From contig JAFWMH010000026.1 of assembly GCA_017510785.1 (NCBI GenBank), positions 1 to 64,000 on the forward strand: a stretch of DNA of 64,000 nt, in the 5' to 3' direction. A program made the translations under genes and the position numbers. Of this stretch, positions 25,413 through 34,973 are shown one piece after another. The notes below the pieces were generated by a model, which was given only the letters and a program-made list of their open reading frames with translations, made no database searches and was not told where the DNA came from. The DNA is from Atopobiaceae bacterium. GTDB lineage: Bacteria; Actinomycetota; Coriobacteriia; Coriobacteriales; Atopobiaceae. Within the stretch, counting starts at the first letter, position 1. Each line of letters begins with the position of its first letter.

Positions 25413-25502
25413 TGGCGGAGAGCTGGGGATTCGAACCCCAGATGGCATCACTGCCATACTCGCTTAGCAGGCGAGCACCTTCGGCCTCTCGGTCAGCTCT
25501 CC
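25413..25502 (-). tRNA. tRNA-Ser (anticodon GCT)
   Basis: A 90-nt serine tRNA on the minus strand. The acceptor stem GGAGAGC pairs with GCTCTCC; the anticodon arm is CTCGC, CTGCTAA, GCGAG with anticodon GCT (reads AGC and AGT); a long variable arm (TGGCA/TGCCA) marks it as serine; the T arm is TGGGG, TTCGAAT, CCCCA. CCA is encoded. A TATAGT hexamer at 25514-25519 may be the -10 of its promoter. Confidence 0.97.
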
Positions 25503-25744
25503 GTGGAAGCAATACTATAGCACAAACCGAGGCGTTGGAACCACTTTTTTCGATTTTTTTCGCGCCTTGACTCATCGTCCACCCCGTAGGTCCCAAACGT
25601 ACGCGCAGGAGTGCCGCTATCGCACCAAACCAACAGACCGCCATCGTATTGAGCATAACGATTGATAGCCCAAGGGTTGATAGTCCAAGTCCCGCCCGGC
25701 GAAACGGAAATTCGCACGAGCACGCGCACAGCACGAATCTGCGC

Positions 25745-25750
25745 TACAAT
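25745..25750 (+). promoter_or_regulatory. Candidate -10 of the signalling and wall-growth operon
   Basis: TACAAT lies 44 bp before the GTG start at 25794. The same hexamer recurs upstream of 16644 and 22580. No good -35 is seen, so confidence is low. Confidence 0.3.
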
Positions 25751-25793
25751 GTACCCACGCGACAAACACAGCTCAAACGAACAAGGAACCGTC

Positions 25794-27578
25794 GTGCAAC
25801 AAACCGAGAGAATTCCCAATCCCGCAGCACCGCCATCGAATGCGAACGAGGGCGTCGCAGCCCGCGGTGGCGCACAGGTATTGCTTGGCCGCTATCGCGT
25901 GCTCGAAACCAACACCACCGGCGGCTTTGGCACGGTAAACGTATGTTGGGACGCTCGTCTCCAACGGCGCGTGGCAATAAAACGCATGCCACTTCGGCTT
26001 GGTCCCGGTGCGCCAGGCGAGGCGTCCACCACGGCAGAGGCGCTCGCAGAGGCGCGCACCTCCTCAATGCTACAGCACCCCAACATCGTCACTATGTTCG
26101 ACTTCGAACGCGACGACGAGTTCTCCTACCTCGTTATGGAGTACGTCGACGGCCTGAACCTCGCCGACTTTCTCGCGCGCGTCGAAGGCGGCATCCTCAC
26201 CTTCGACGAATGCGCCCATCTGGTAGATTCTCTCGCCTCCGCGCTTGCCTACGCCCACGAAAACGGCGTTTTGCACCTCGACATTAAGCCCGCCAACATA
26301 ATGGTGGACCGTTCCGGCAACGTTAAGCTTGCCGACTTTGGCATGGCGTCCCTGGCGTCAGCCGCAGGTTACGGCGGCGCACGCGGCGGTACCGTGGGAT
26401 ACATGCCCCCCGAGCAAATCGAGGGCGACCTCGTGGACGAGCGCTGCGACGTGTTCTCCCTCGCCGTCGTGATTTGGCAGGCACTCACCGGCTCTTGTCC
26501 CTTCGCCGCCAAAACTCCCGAAGATTCGCTCGACCTCATCGAACGCGGTCCCTCACCCGCCCTCTCCACAATAGAGCCCGAACTTGCCGGCCGCGTAGAG
26601 AATACCCTCCTTGCCGCGCTCGATCCTAACCCCGCGCACCGCACGGCCTCGGTTCGTTCGTTCGGCCGCACCCTTGCCCGTGCACTCGGCGATCCTCATG
26701 AGGGTGCAGCTTCCTTGCGCGATCTTCTCACCCAGGCCGAGCCCGATGAGGAACCCGACCCCGCTGAGGACTGGGAGCGCTTGCAGGTTCCCATCCAAGC
26801 CCGCGCCCCTTGGCTGGTAACGGCAACGGTTCGTATACTCGCCGCCGGCGCAGCAGCTTGGATTGCCTGGCGCGTACTTCCCTTCGTGCTTCCCGAAACG
26901 CAGCTGTACATCAGCACGGCCATCGCCGGCGTGGCAAGCCTTTTGTGGCCGCCACTCTCTGGCGCCCTCGGCATCGCCGCGATTACGGCCGCACTTTTCG
27001 CGCAACCATCACAAATCTCCGTTATTCTCGCCCTCATAATGGGCTTGCTCGGCATCATGTGGTGGGCGCTCGCCGGACGGCGCTCGCACCTTAGCGGCCC
27101 CGCGCTCCTCGCCCCCTGCTGCACCACGTCGCCTCTTACCGGCGTGTGTTTAAGCGCCTTCGGCCTCGACCCCGGGTCGGCGTTCGTTACCGCAACGGGC
27201 AGCTTCCTCCTGTGGATTCTTGTCTCGTTCGGACTGCGCGTGGCCTTCGCGCCAGATTTGCTCGCTCCGCTGCTGCGCGACGTCTTTTTCGAGCCCCGCA
27301 CGTGGATAATTGCGTTCGCCTGCGGTGCGGCCGCCCTCATTGGCGCAGCCATCTCGCACGACGGCCGGGCCTCCAGAAAACTTGCAGGACAACTCGTCAC
27401 CTGCCTTCTTTTGGTAACTATATATGTATTGGCATTGCGCATGGAGAATGGCAGCATTGCCGCGGCTCTGAACACCACATCTCTCGTTATTGCGCTAAGC
27501 TTAGGTGCTACCCTGTGCATCATAGGAGCCTTGTCGGGAGACGGAGGCATCAACCAGAAGGGTGATGAACGAGCATGA
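25794..27578 (+). CDS. Membrane Ser/Thr protein kinase with HLD catalytic loop
   Basis: A 594-residue Hanks-type kinase from GTG 25794 (AAGGAACC upstream). An in-frame ATG at 25749 overlaps the likely -10 hexamer and is less probable. The kinase domain covers about residues 30-300: a glycine loop TTGGFGTV, Lys63 in VAIKRMP, the catalytic loop HLDIKPANI (His161-Asp163, with Leu where Arg is usual) and DFG at 181-183. After residue 337 about eight hydrophobic segments follow, so instead of a single helix and outer sensor it has a polytopic membrane domain. It is first in the operon, where actinobacteria often have pknA nearby, and overlaps the FHA gene by 4 bp. Likely substrates are the FHA proteins. 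Confidence 0.88.
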   Translation: MQQTERIPNPAAPPSNANEGVAARGGAQVLLGRYRVLETNTTGGFGTVNVCWDARLQRRVAIKRMPLRLGPGAPGEASTTAEALAEARTSSMLQHPNIVTMFDFERDDEFSYLVMEYVDGLNLADFLARVEGGILTFDECAHLVDSLASALAYAHENGVLHLDIKPANIMVDRSGNVKLADFGMASLASAAGYGGARGGTVGYMPPEQIEGDLVDERCDVFSLAVVIWQALTGSCPFAAKTPEDSLDLIERGPSPALSTIEPELAGRVENTLLAALDPNPAHRTASVRSFGRTLARALGDPHEGAASLRDLLTQAEPDEEPDPAEDWERLQVPIQARAPWLVTATVRILAAGAAAWIAWRVLPFVLPETQLYISTAIAGVASLLWPPLSGALGIAAITAALFAQPSQISVILALIMGLLGIMWWALAGRRSHLSGPALLAPCCTTSPLTGVCLSAFGLDPGSAFVTATGSFLLWILVSFGLRVAFAPDLLAPLLRDVFFEPRTWIIAFACGAAALIGAAISHDGRASRKLAGQLVTCLLLVTIYVLALRMENGSIAAALNTTSLVIALSLGATLCIIGALSGDGGINQKGDERA

Positions 27579-29320
27579 ACGTTCTTTCCATATTCGACCA
27601 ACGCATCAGCGCCATCTTCGAGGAAGGCGCTCCCGGGCAACGCAAGCCCTTCTCGTTCAAGCGTTTGGCCAAGCGTGCCGTGCGCGAAATGGAGGACGAG
27701 ACCTTCGTAATCGACGGCATCGACACAGCACCCGCTCTGTACACGGTACTCGTTTCGGCAAACGACGACGCGCTCATGCGCCCGATGTACGTGCAGCTTT
27801 GCGACGAAATCTCGCAGCTCGTGGAAGCCCAGGCAAAAAAGCGTGGTTACACGTTTGTGGGACGGCCGCTCGTGCGCTTTATGGTGGACCCGGCCCTGCG
27901 CAACGGTCGCTTCTCGGTGTTTGCAGAGAATATCGATCCGCGCACGCTCGCCCGTCTTCGCGACGAGGAAAACGCCTATTTGGGTGTAACGGCACCACAT
28001 GGTGTGCCTAACGTCGTGCCCGCCTTCGTTCCCGTTGAGGAAGAGGAGCCGGCACCAATCGCTTCGGAAGTCGCCTTCGTGGAGGACGACCTCGACCTCG
28101 ATTCCATCGACGAAGTGCCCGAGGAAGAGCTGCCCACTCCAGCAGCTACCTTGCCCGATGTTGAGTCGGACGTGCCGCTCGACGAGCCGGAGGCACTGGC
28201 TGCCGCACTTGACGAGCCGGCACCCGAGGAACCAAGCGCACCGCTCGACGAGCCAGTCGTGCCAAGCAAGCCACTCGACGAGCCAGTTGCTAAAGTGGCG
28301 CCCATCGTCTCCAGTTCCAGGCCGTCGTGGCTCGATGCCGCACTCGACGAGGCTCTCGAGGTGGCTTTCGACGAGCCCGCACCTATGGAGGAGCCCATCG
28401 CTTCGCCCGCCGCAGCTCCTGGCAGCGGATTTGACGCAGAGAAAATCGCCGCAGCAGCCACTATTGCGCCCGCAATGCCCGAGACTGGCGAGCCACTAAA
28501 CAACGCAATGACCCCGGCTCACTTTACGCCGTCGGCAAGCGATATTCCTGAAGAGGCAGCGATTGCTGAAGATGCGGCCGCGGGCACACGCGACGTTGAA
28601 GGCCTCGCTTCCACTAAACTAGGCGAACTCGACGAGCCCAACGTGTTTGCTACCGAAGCAGTCGAGTCCGTCGCATCGGCCGAAGCTCCCGAAGCGTCCT
28701 TCGATGTGGCCGAACTGGCACCCGAACCAACGGCCGAACCAGCACGCAAACCTATGCCAATGCCCATGTTCGACGCCGGCGACGCGCTGGAACCCGTTTC
28801 GGTGCCGAAGCCTGCCTCGGCACCCACGTCAATTCCCGCTCCCGCACCGGCGCCTGCGCCCGCACCGATGCCGATGCCGGCGCCCGAGGTCGCGCCTTCG
28901 GTCGAAGCCGACTTCATGCACGAAATCGCAACCACCTCGCGCAACGAGCACGAGGTGCCCAACGCCTCCGAGCGCACCGCGGCAGCAGAGGCCCAAGTTC
29001 CTCCCACCCGCGTAATCCCCATGCGCCGTCAGCACGATACGTGCACGCTTACCGATGTTGCCACCGGGCGCACGTATCAAGTCATCGTCCGTCGTACGCC
29101 AATCGGCCGCGAACGCGTGCCGGGCGGCATCGTGTTGCACGATCCAAACGTGTCGCGCCGCCACGCAGAGCTTGTTTTCGAAAACGGCCTGTGGCAAATC
29201 CGCGACCTCAATTCCACGAACGGTACGCTCGTGGACGACATGGACGTGCGGGAGGCGATTCTCACCGACGGCGACGTTATTACCATTGGTCTAACAAACC
29301 TCGAATTCAAGGCGGGATAA
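27575..29320 (+). CDS. DUF3662-FHA protein (FhaA type)
   Basis: A 581-residue cytoplasmic adaptor. Residues 1 to about 115 are a DUF3662 domain (MNVLSIFDQRISAIFEEG, FVGRPLVRFMVDP). A long Pro/Ala/Glu-rich disordered linker (about 130-485) contains repeated PLDEP and LDEP motifs. A C-terminal FHA domain (about 490-581) has the phosphothreonine-binding block NVSRRHAEL and LNSTNGTLV. In mycobacteria FhaA is phosphorylated by PknB and links it to wall synthesis through MviN. The linker is much longer than needed and could carry phosphorylation sites. It overlaps the kinase gene by 4 bp. Confidence 0.92.
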   Translation: MNVLSIFDQRISAIFEEGAPGQRKPFSFKRLAKRAVREMEDETFVIDGIDTAPALYTVLVSANDDALMRPMYVQLCDEISQLVEAQAKKRGYTFVGRPLVRFMVDPALRNGRFSVFAENIDPRTLARLRDEENAYLGVTAPHGVPNVVPAFVPVEEEEPAPIASEVAFVEDDLDLDSIDEVPEEELPTPAATLPDVESDVPLDEPEALAAALDEPAPEEPSAPLDEPVVPSKPLDEPVAKVAPIVSSSRPSWLDAALDEALEVAFDEPAPMEEPIASPAAAPGSGFDAEKIAAAATIAPAMPETGEPLNNAMTPAHFTPSASDIPEEAAIAEDAAAGTRDVEGLASTKLGELDEPNVFATEAVESVASAEAPEASFDVAELAPEPTAEPARKPMPMPMFDAGDALEPVSVPKPASAPTSIPAPAPAPAPAPMPMPAPEVAPSVEADFMHEIATTSRNEHEVPNASERTAAAEAQVPPTRVIPMRRQHDTCTLTDVATGRTYQVIVRRTPIGRERVPGGIVLHDPNVSRRHAELVFENGLWQIRDLNSTNGTLVDDMDVREAILTDGDVITIGLTNLEFKAG

Positions 29321-29321
29321 C

Positions 29322-29735
29322 ATGGTCGACCTCGTACTTTTTGCGGGCCGCATCCTGCTCGTAGCCATGCTGTACCTGTTTTTGTACGCAGCAATGCGCT
29401 CGGGCATCGGCTTGGTGCGTGGTCAGCGCCGCGATGCGGCTATATGGGCGGTCGATGTCGAGAAAGGCTCCAAGCAGCTTCGTGGCTTGCACGTCGACAT
29501 TCTCGGTCCGGTTGTGACTGGACGTTCGCCTTCGTCAGATATCGTTATTGACGAGCCTTTCGTTTCGGCCACACACGCACGCTTTACGCTGCAGGGTCCC
29601 GCCCTCGTGCTTGAGGACCTCGGATCCACAAACGGCACTACGGTCAACGGCCACCTCATTGGCCAGCCCGTCACGCTGCGCGACGGCGACGAAGTACAAA
29701 TCGGCGACACCATTATGCGGGTGAGCAGACGATGA
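29322..29735 (+). CDS. Short membrane-anchored FHA protein (FhaB type)
   Basis: A 137-residue protein: one N-terminal membrane helix (LFAGRILLVAMLYLFLYAAM), a short basic linker, and an FHA domain (about residues 55-137) with TGRSPSSDIVI, FVSATHARF and LGSTNGTTVNG. This is the usual neighbour of FhaA, PstP and RodA in actinobacteria and binds phosphothreonine peptides at the membrane. It starts 1 bp after fhaA, and its ATGA overlaps the phosphatase gene. Confidence 0.94.
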   Translation: MVDLVLFAGRILLVAMLYLFLYAAMRSGIGLVRGQRRDAAIWAVDVEKGSKQLRGLHVDILGPVVTGRSPSSDIVIDEPFVSATHARFTLQGPALVLEDLGSTNGTTVNGHLIGQPVTLRDGDEVQIGDTIMRVSRR

Positions 29736-32107
29736 GCGCCAACAAACTACATTCGGAACAAATCGAAGAGCAGGCCGTGCAGACGAGCGAAGCAGCGGCC
29801 ACGCCAAGTCCTTCGGCATCGGTTGAGGCCGAGGTCGAAACATCGGTTGCCGCCGCTTCAAACGGAAGCACTGCAGAGAAAACCACGCCGGAGGCAACTC
29901 CGGAGTCCACGGCCACGTTCGAACGGACGAACGAATCGTCACCCGACTTCGGGGGCGCAACGTCGCAACAACGCGCGGCAACACCCGAGGATACTGCTCC
30001 GTTCGACGCGCTCGAGGCGACTCCCGAGGCGGCACACGAGGCCGCAGCATTACCAACGCAGCACCATGACGCGCTTGGCAACACTGCTCCGTCCCAGCTG
30101 ATCGAGCCGTTCTCGCCTGACGACACAGCACCATTTGAGCCAGTCGAACTCGAATCCCAGTCTTCCGACGACACTGCCCCGTTTGAGCCACTGGAGACCC
30201 CTTATTCCGAAGGCGCTGCACCGCTGGAGTCGGTGCAGGACGCGTCGCCTAGCGACACCGCATCCTTCGAACCTGTGGAGTCCCTTTCGCCCGAAGACAC
30301 GGCGCCACTCGATGCGCAACCCGCAACAGAAGCTGATCTTGGCCAGCCAAACTCAGTCCAGTCGAGCCAAGACCCCAATTCGGACCTCGAAGCGTTTGCC
30401 AGCACGCCATCGCTCCCCGAAGAGTACGACGAGAGAGCGATTGTGGAGGCAATTCTAGCTGCAGAGGAAGAGGCAGCTGCCCAAAGACTCGCGGCCAAGC
30501 GAGCAGCCGCGAACGCAGAGGATGCGAATACGGAGGAGGCGCTCTTAGCAGACGCGCTACGCGCCGCGGAAGCATCCACCATCGAAGCGCAGGCGGCAGC
30601 CTCGAAATCCATTCCCGAGGAGGATTTCGAGGAAGACGGAACCCGCGCACGTGGCGACCACGACGCACGCAACAAGCACGGCAAGCGTAACAGGCGCAGC
30701 GCACAAAATGCTCCCGACGCTCGCGCGATGGACCCCATCGAAGCCGCCGAAACGGCAGGAGGCATCGTTCCCACAACGCGGCACATGATGCCTGTGGCGG
30801 CTCCTGGTCGCAACCAAATGCCCGTGGACAACCGGCCCGGCGCCGAAACCAGCTCGGGTACGACGTGCAACCTCGCATGGGGCGCACGCTCCGACGTCGG
30901 CCTTGTTCGCGCCCACAACGAGGACGCCTTCCTCGCGCAGGCGCCGCTATTCGTCGTGTGCGACGGCATGGGTGGTCACGCCGCGGGCGAAGTGGCGAGC
31001 CATATTGCCGTAGAGGCCATCGCCAAACGTGCGCCCGAGCATGCCGACGAAATCCTGCTCGGCGCAGCCGTGGAGGCTGCCAACGAGGAGGTCCTCGAGG
31101 GAGCTCTTACAGGCAAGGGCAAGCCGGGGATGGGTTGTACCGCCTCGTGCGTGCTCATCGAAAACAACCTCATGTCGATTGCGCACGTTGGCGACTCGCG
31201 TGTGTATTTGTTGCACAGTGGTACGCTCGTGCGCATCACGCACGATCACAGCTATGTGGAAGAACTTGTTGACGCAGGCGAGATTACCGCCGACGAGGCA
31301 CGCGTACACCCCTCGCGCTCTATTATCACACGCGCGTTGGGATCCGACCCCGACATGTACGCCGACCACTTCACGCTCGACGTAACCTCCGGCGACCGCA
31401 TCATCCTGTGCTCCGACGGTCTTTCCAGCATGGTTCCCGATAAGGAAATTGAGGAGCTGGCCGTTTCGAGCGTTACGCCGCAGGCCGCAGCCGATACGCT
31501 CGTTTCGGCAGCACTTACGGCCGGTGGTCACGATAACGTCACCGTCGTGGTCGTAGACGTAGTAGACGATGGCCTCGGTGAACTCCATCGCGCGCAGCGT
31601 CGGCGCTACGTGCTCATTTGGGCCCTCATTGCCCTTGCCGCGCTCGTGTTGGCCGGCGGCGCCATTGTTGCCGTCGTGCGTAACTCGTGGTATGTGGGCA
31701 ACAACGATGGCACGGTTGCCGTATACCGCGGCATCAACGACGAGCTCTTTGGCGTTCCCTTGTATGAAGTCGCCGAAACTAGCACCGTGCAAGTGGCCGA
31801 CCTGCCCGTCACCCTGCAACGTCAGCTCGACGAGGGCATTGGCGTCGCAAACATGGACGAGGGCTGCAACACGGTAGAGAACTATCGCGATCAAATCGAC
31901 AGCGCCAAAACGCTCGCGGCCGAAACCGCTGGAGCGGCTCAAAGCGCCTCAGGCGTCGGCAAGCAGGGCAGCCAAGGCGCCGCAGTGGAATCGGGCGACT
32001 CTACGCCTCCCGCCGCAGCCCAAACTGGCGCACAGGCAGCCGACGAAGCCTCCGAGGCAGCTAGGCAGGAAGCGGCTTCGGGTGCGGTTGGTCAGGAGGG
32101 CGAGTAA
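29732..32107 (+). CDS. pstP: PP2C-family Ser/Thr phosphatase with long acidic N-terminus
   Basis: A 791-residue membrane phosphatase. The catalytic domain (about residues 375-610) has [51 protein letters not shown] and [11 protein letters not shown], the metal-binding blocks of PP2C. A single membrane helix (about 625-650) is followed by an outer domain of about 140 residues. Unlike usual PstP, which begins with the catalytic domain, about 370 acidic, low-complexity residues come first and contain repeats such as [30 protein letters not shown] and [10 protein letters not shown]. It should dephosphorylate the two kinases of the operon and their targets. It overlaps fhaB by 4 bp. Confidence 0.92.
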   Translation: MSANKLHSEQIEEQAVQTSEAAATPSPSASVEAEVETSVAAASNGSTAEKTTPEATPESTATFERTNESSPDFGGATSQQRAATPEDTAPFDALEATPEAAHEAAALPTQHHDALGNTAPSQLIEPFSPDDTAPFEPVELESQSSDDTAPFEPLETPYSEGAAPLESVQDASPSDTASFEPVESLSPEDTAPLDAQPATEADLGQPNSVQSSQDPNSDLEAFASTPSLPEEYDERAIVEAILAAEEEAAAQRLAAKRAAANAEDANTEEALLADALRAAEASTIEAQAAASKSIPEEDFEEDGTRARGDHDARNKHGKRNRRSAQNAPDARAMDPIEAAETAGGIVPTTRHMMPVAAPGRNQMPVDNRPGAETSSGTTCNLAWGARSDVGLVRAHNEDAFLAQAPLFVVCDGMGGHAAGEVASHIAVEAIAKRAPEHADEILLGAAVEAANEEVLEGALTGKGKPGMGCTASCVLIENNLMSIAHVGDSRVYLLHSGTLVRITHDHSYVEELVDAGEITADEARVHPSRSIITRALGSDPDMYADHFTLDVTSGDRIILCSDGLSSMVPDKEIEELAVSSVTPQAAADTLVSAALTAGGHDNVTVVVVDVVDDGLGELHRAQRRRYVLIWALIALAALVLAGGAIVAVVRNSWYVGNNDGTVAVYRGINDELFGVPLYEVAETSTVQVADLPVTLQRQLDEGIGVANMDEGCNTVENYRDQIDSAKTLAAETAGAAQSASGVGKQGSQGAAVESGDSTPPAAAQTGAQAADEASEAARQEAASGAVGQEGE

Positions 32108-32108
32108 C

Positions 32109-34973
32109 ATGGGAACCTCCTCGCTCACACGCCGCACCACCGAGCTGCTGCTGCTCATCGCAGGCGCGCTGCCAGTGTTGCTGCTTTATTCCATGTACAC
32201 CGTAAACACCCATACGGAGCTTTCGGTGCAAACGCTCGCGGTGCCCATCGGCCTTTTCGCGGCATTCGCCGTCGCACACGTGGCCATTCGCTTCCTCGCG
32301 CCGGGCGCCGATCCGGTAATACTGCCCATCACCTTCGTACTCGCGGGCATCGGCATCGCATTCGTTACGCGATTGCGCCCCGACCTCGCGTTTAACCAGG
32401 TGCTATGGCTCTTCCTTTCCGTCGCGGCCATGGTCGCCACGCTCTTCGTGGTGCGAAACCTCGACGCACTGGCATCGTACCAGTACACGCTCGGCATCGT
32501 GGGCATCGTGCTGCTCGTCCTGCCCATGATAATCGGCACCGAGCAGGGAGGCTCCAAGCTGTGGCTCACCTTCGGACCGCTTTCGTTCCAACCAGGCGAA
32601 ATCGCCAAGGTGCTCATCATTTTGTTCCTTGCCGCATACCTCTCCGAGAATCGCGAGCTGCTCTCCGCATCCACGCGCAGCATTGGACCACTCGCGTTGC
32701 CCAAACCTCAAATGCTCACCCCCGTCCTCGCGATGTGGGGCGTCAGCCTGCTCGTGGTTATCTTCGAGCGCGACCTAGGTAGCGCCGTGCTGTTCTTCAC
32801 GTTCCTCGTGGTTATGATTTACGTCGCTACCGGACGCTTGAGCTACGTGCTCTTCGCAATTCTGCTGCTCATCGTGGGCGCGTTCTTTTGTTATCACGCG
32901 TTCTCGCACGTGCGCAACCGCATCCAGATTTGGGTAGATCCGTTCGCGAACCCCGATGGAGGGTATCAAATTATACAATCGCTCTATTCCCTCGCCGATG
33001 GCGACCTCGTGGGTACGGGCATAGGCAAGGGCATGCCGCGTCTCATCCCGGTAGTTGAGTCCGACTTCATCTTCTCGGCCATTGGCGAGGAGATGGGCCT
33101 GCTCGGCGGCTCGGCAGTGCTCATTGCGTACATGCTGTTCGCCGTACGCGGCTTCGCAACGGCCGCCCGCGCAAAGTCGGATATGTCGGCCTTTACGGCG
33201 GTGGGCCTCACCACCTCCATCGCCTTCCAGGCGTTTCTTATCGTTGGAGGTTGCACGCGTCTTTTGCCCCTCACAGGCGTAACGCTTCCCTTCATGAGCC
33301 AAGGCGGCAGCTCCCTTTTGGCAAGCTTCATCGTAGTTGGTCTGCTGCTTCGCACGGGCGACGAAGGCACCGGACGCGAGGCGCTCATCGCCAACTACAA
33401 TACAAGCTCGACGCCTTCACTGAACGTTGACGAAGAGGAGGCAAAGAAGGTTGCGGCGGTCGCCCATGGTGGTAACGTGCGCGGTCGCTTTGGCATGGAC
33501 ACCCCCGAGTCGGGCGTCCTCGGGCGCGTGGCGCTTGGCAACCGCCTTACCGCGCTCATAACTACCTTCACCATTTTGTTTGCGGCACTCATTGCCAACC
33601 TCACCTACGTGCAGGTGGTGCAGGCACAAAACTATCAGCAGCGTCCCAACAACAACCACACCATCGCCAAGAGCGCCTATGTGCAACGCGGCGCCATTAT
33701 AACCTCCGACGGACAAACGCTCGCCGAGAGCGTGCCCAACGAGGATGGCGCCTTCCACCGCGAGTATCCCAACGGCAGCGTTGCGGCACATACCGTAGGC
33801 TATCTTTCCGATCGCTTCGGCGCCACGGGCATCGAGTCCCGCATGAACGACACGCTCCGCGGCAGCGAGAACTTCAGCAACTGGCGTGGGGCAATAAACT
33901 CCCTGGCTGGGCGTCCAACTCCCGGCGCCTCCGTGGTGCTCACACTCAACTACCAAATGCAGCAGGCAGCCGAACGTGCACTCGAAGGGTACCAAGGCGC
34001 CATTGTGGTGCTCGACCCGCGCACCGGCGCGGTACTTGCCAAGGCATCGAACCCCACCTACGACCTCGACGACATCGCTTCCGTTATTGAGGCGCCCGAA
34101 GAGGGCTCGAGCGCGCTCGTGGACCGCACCACGCAGCTCTACACGCCCGGCTCCACATACAAGGTGGTAACGCTCGCCGCCGCCATCGACGCCGGCATCG
34201 CCAATCTCGATTCCGTGTATCCCGCGCCTGCTTCCATCGATGTGGGTGGGCAGCAGGTGGTAAATGATCACGGCGGCGAATACGGCGACCTCAATTTGCG
34301 CGACGCGTTTGGCATTTCGGCCAACACGGTATTTGCGCAGCTAGGAAACACGCTGGGATCCGAGCGTCTTGTAAACTATTCCAATGGATTTGGTTACGGA
34401 CAAGGCCTTGGCCTCGACTTCACCTGCCAAAAGTCCCTCATGCCCAAGCCCAACGAAATGACGGAATGGGAGACGGCGTGGTCGGCCTGCGGACAGCCCG
34501 TTGGCGAGCACGAGAGTCCCGCCGGCCCCCAAACAACCGTTATGCAAAACGCCGTTGTTGCGGCAACCATCGCTAATCACGGCACTGCCATGAACCCCTA
34601 CGTGGTCGACCACGTGCTCTCCCCCGAGGGCACCACCGTTTCGTCTACCACACCGAAGGTCCTCGGACAACCCATCACGCAAGAGACGGCCGCACAAGTT
34701 GGTGAAGCCATGCTTGGTGTCGTTACCAACGGCACGGGCACAGCTGCACAGGTATACGACTATCTCGTTGCCGGCAAAACAGGCACGGCGCAGGTGGGTG
34801 CGGAATCTATCAACTCGCTCTTCATTGGCTACGCGCCCTACGACAACCCCACACTGGCAATTTCGGTATGCATCGAGGGCCAAGGCGAGGATGTTCAAGG
34901 TGTTGCAGCGGGTGTCGCGGGTGACGTGCTGGGGCAGTGTCTCAACATTCAGGCATACGGAGCGGCCATATGA
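32109..34973 (+). CDS. Fusion of SEDS glycosyltransferase (RodA/FtsW) and class B penicillin-binding protein
   Basis: A 954-residue membrane protein that unites the two enzymes of the elongasome or divisome in one chain. Residues 1 to about 420 are a SEDS protein with about ten helices, including [20 protein letters not shown] with the conserved Asp, and [12 protein letters not shown]. Helix [19 protein letters not shown] near residue 478 starts the class B PBP. Its transpeptidase domain has TPGSTYK (Ser682, Lys685), SAN (Ser737) and KTGT (Lys890). The SEDS half polymerises lipid II and the PBP half cross-links it; in most actinobacteria these are the separate adjacent genes rodA and pbpA. 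ATG 32109 follows AGGAGGG. The reading frame through the junction shows no stop or frameshift. Confidence 0.95.
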   Translation: MGTSSLTRRTTELLLLIAGALPVLLLYSMYTVNTHTELSVQTLAVPIGLFAAFAVAHVAIRFLAPGADPVILPITFVLAGIGIAFVTRLRPDLAFNQVLWLFLSVAAMVATLFVVRNLDALASYQYTLGIVGIVLLVLPMIIGTEQGGSKLWLTFGPLSFQPGEIAKVLIILFLAAYLSENRELLSASTRSIGPLALPKPQMLTPVLAMWGVSLLVVIFERDLGSAVLFFTFLVVMIYVATGRLSYVLFAILLLIVGAFFCYHAFSHVRNRIQIWVDPFANPDGGYQIIQSLYSLADGDLVGTGIGKGMPRLIPVVESDFIFSAIGEEMGLLGGSAVLIAYMLFAVRGFATAARAKSDMSAFTAVGLTTSIAFQAFLIVGGCTRLLPLTGVTLPFMSQGGSSLLASFIVVGLLLRTGDEGTGREALIANYNTSSTPSLNVDEEEAKKVAAVAHGGNVRGRFGMDTPESGVLGRVALGNRLTALITTFTILFAALIANLTYVQVVQAQNYQQRPNNNHTIAKSAYVQRGAIITSDGQTLAESVPNEDGAFHREYPNGSVAAHTVGYLSDRFGATGIESRMNDTLRGSENFSNWRGAINSLAGRPTPGASVVLTLNYQMQQAAERALEGYQGAIVVLDPRTGAVLAKASNPTYDLDDIASVIEAPEEGSSALVDRTTQLYTPGSTYKVVTLAAAIDAGIANLDSVYPAPASIDVGGQQVVNDHGGEYGDLNLRDAFGISANTVFAQLGNTLGSERLVNYSNGFGYGQGLGLDFTCQKSLMPKPNEMTEWETAWSACGQPVGEHESPAGPQTTVMQNAVVAATIANHGTAMNPYVVDHVLSPEGTTVSSTTPKVLGQPITQETAAQVGEAMLGVVTNGTGTAAQVYDYLVAGKTGTAQVGAESINSLFIGYAPYDNPTLAISVCIEGQGEDVQGVAAGVAGDVLGQCLNIQAYGAAI

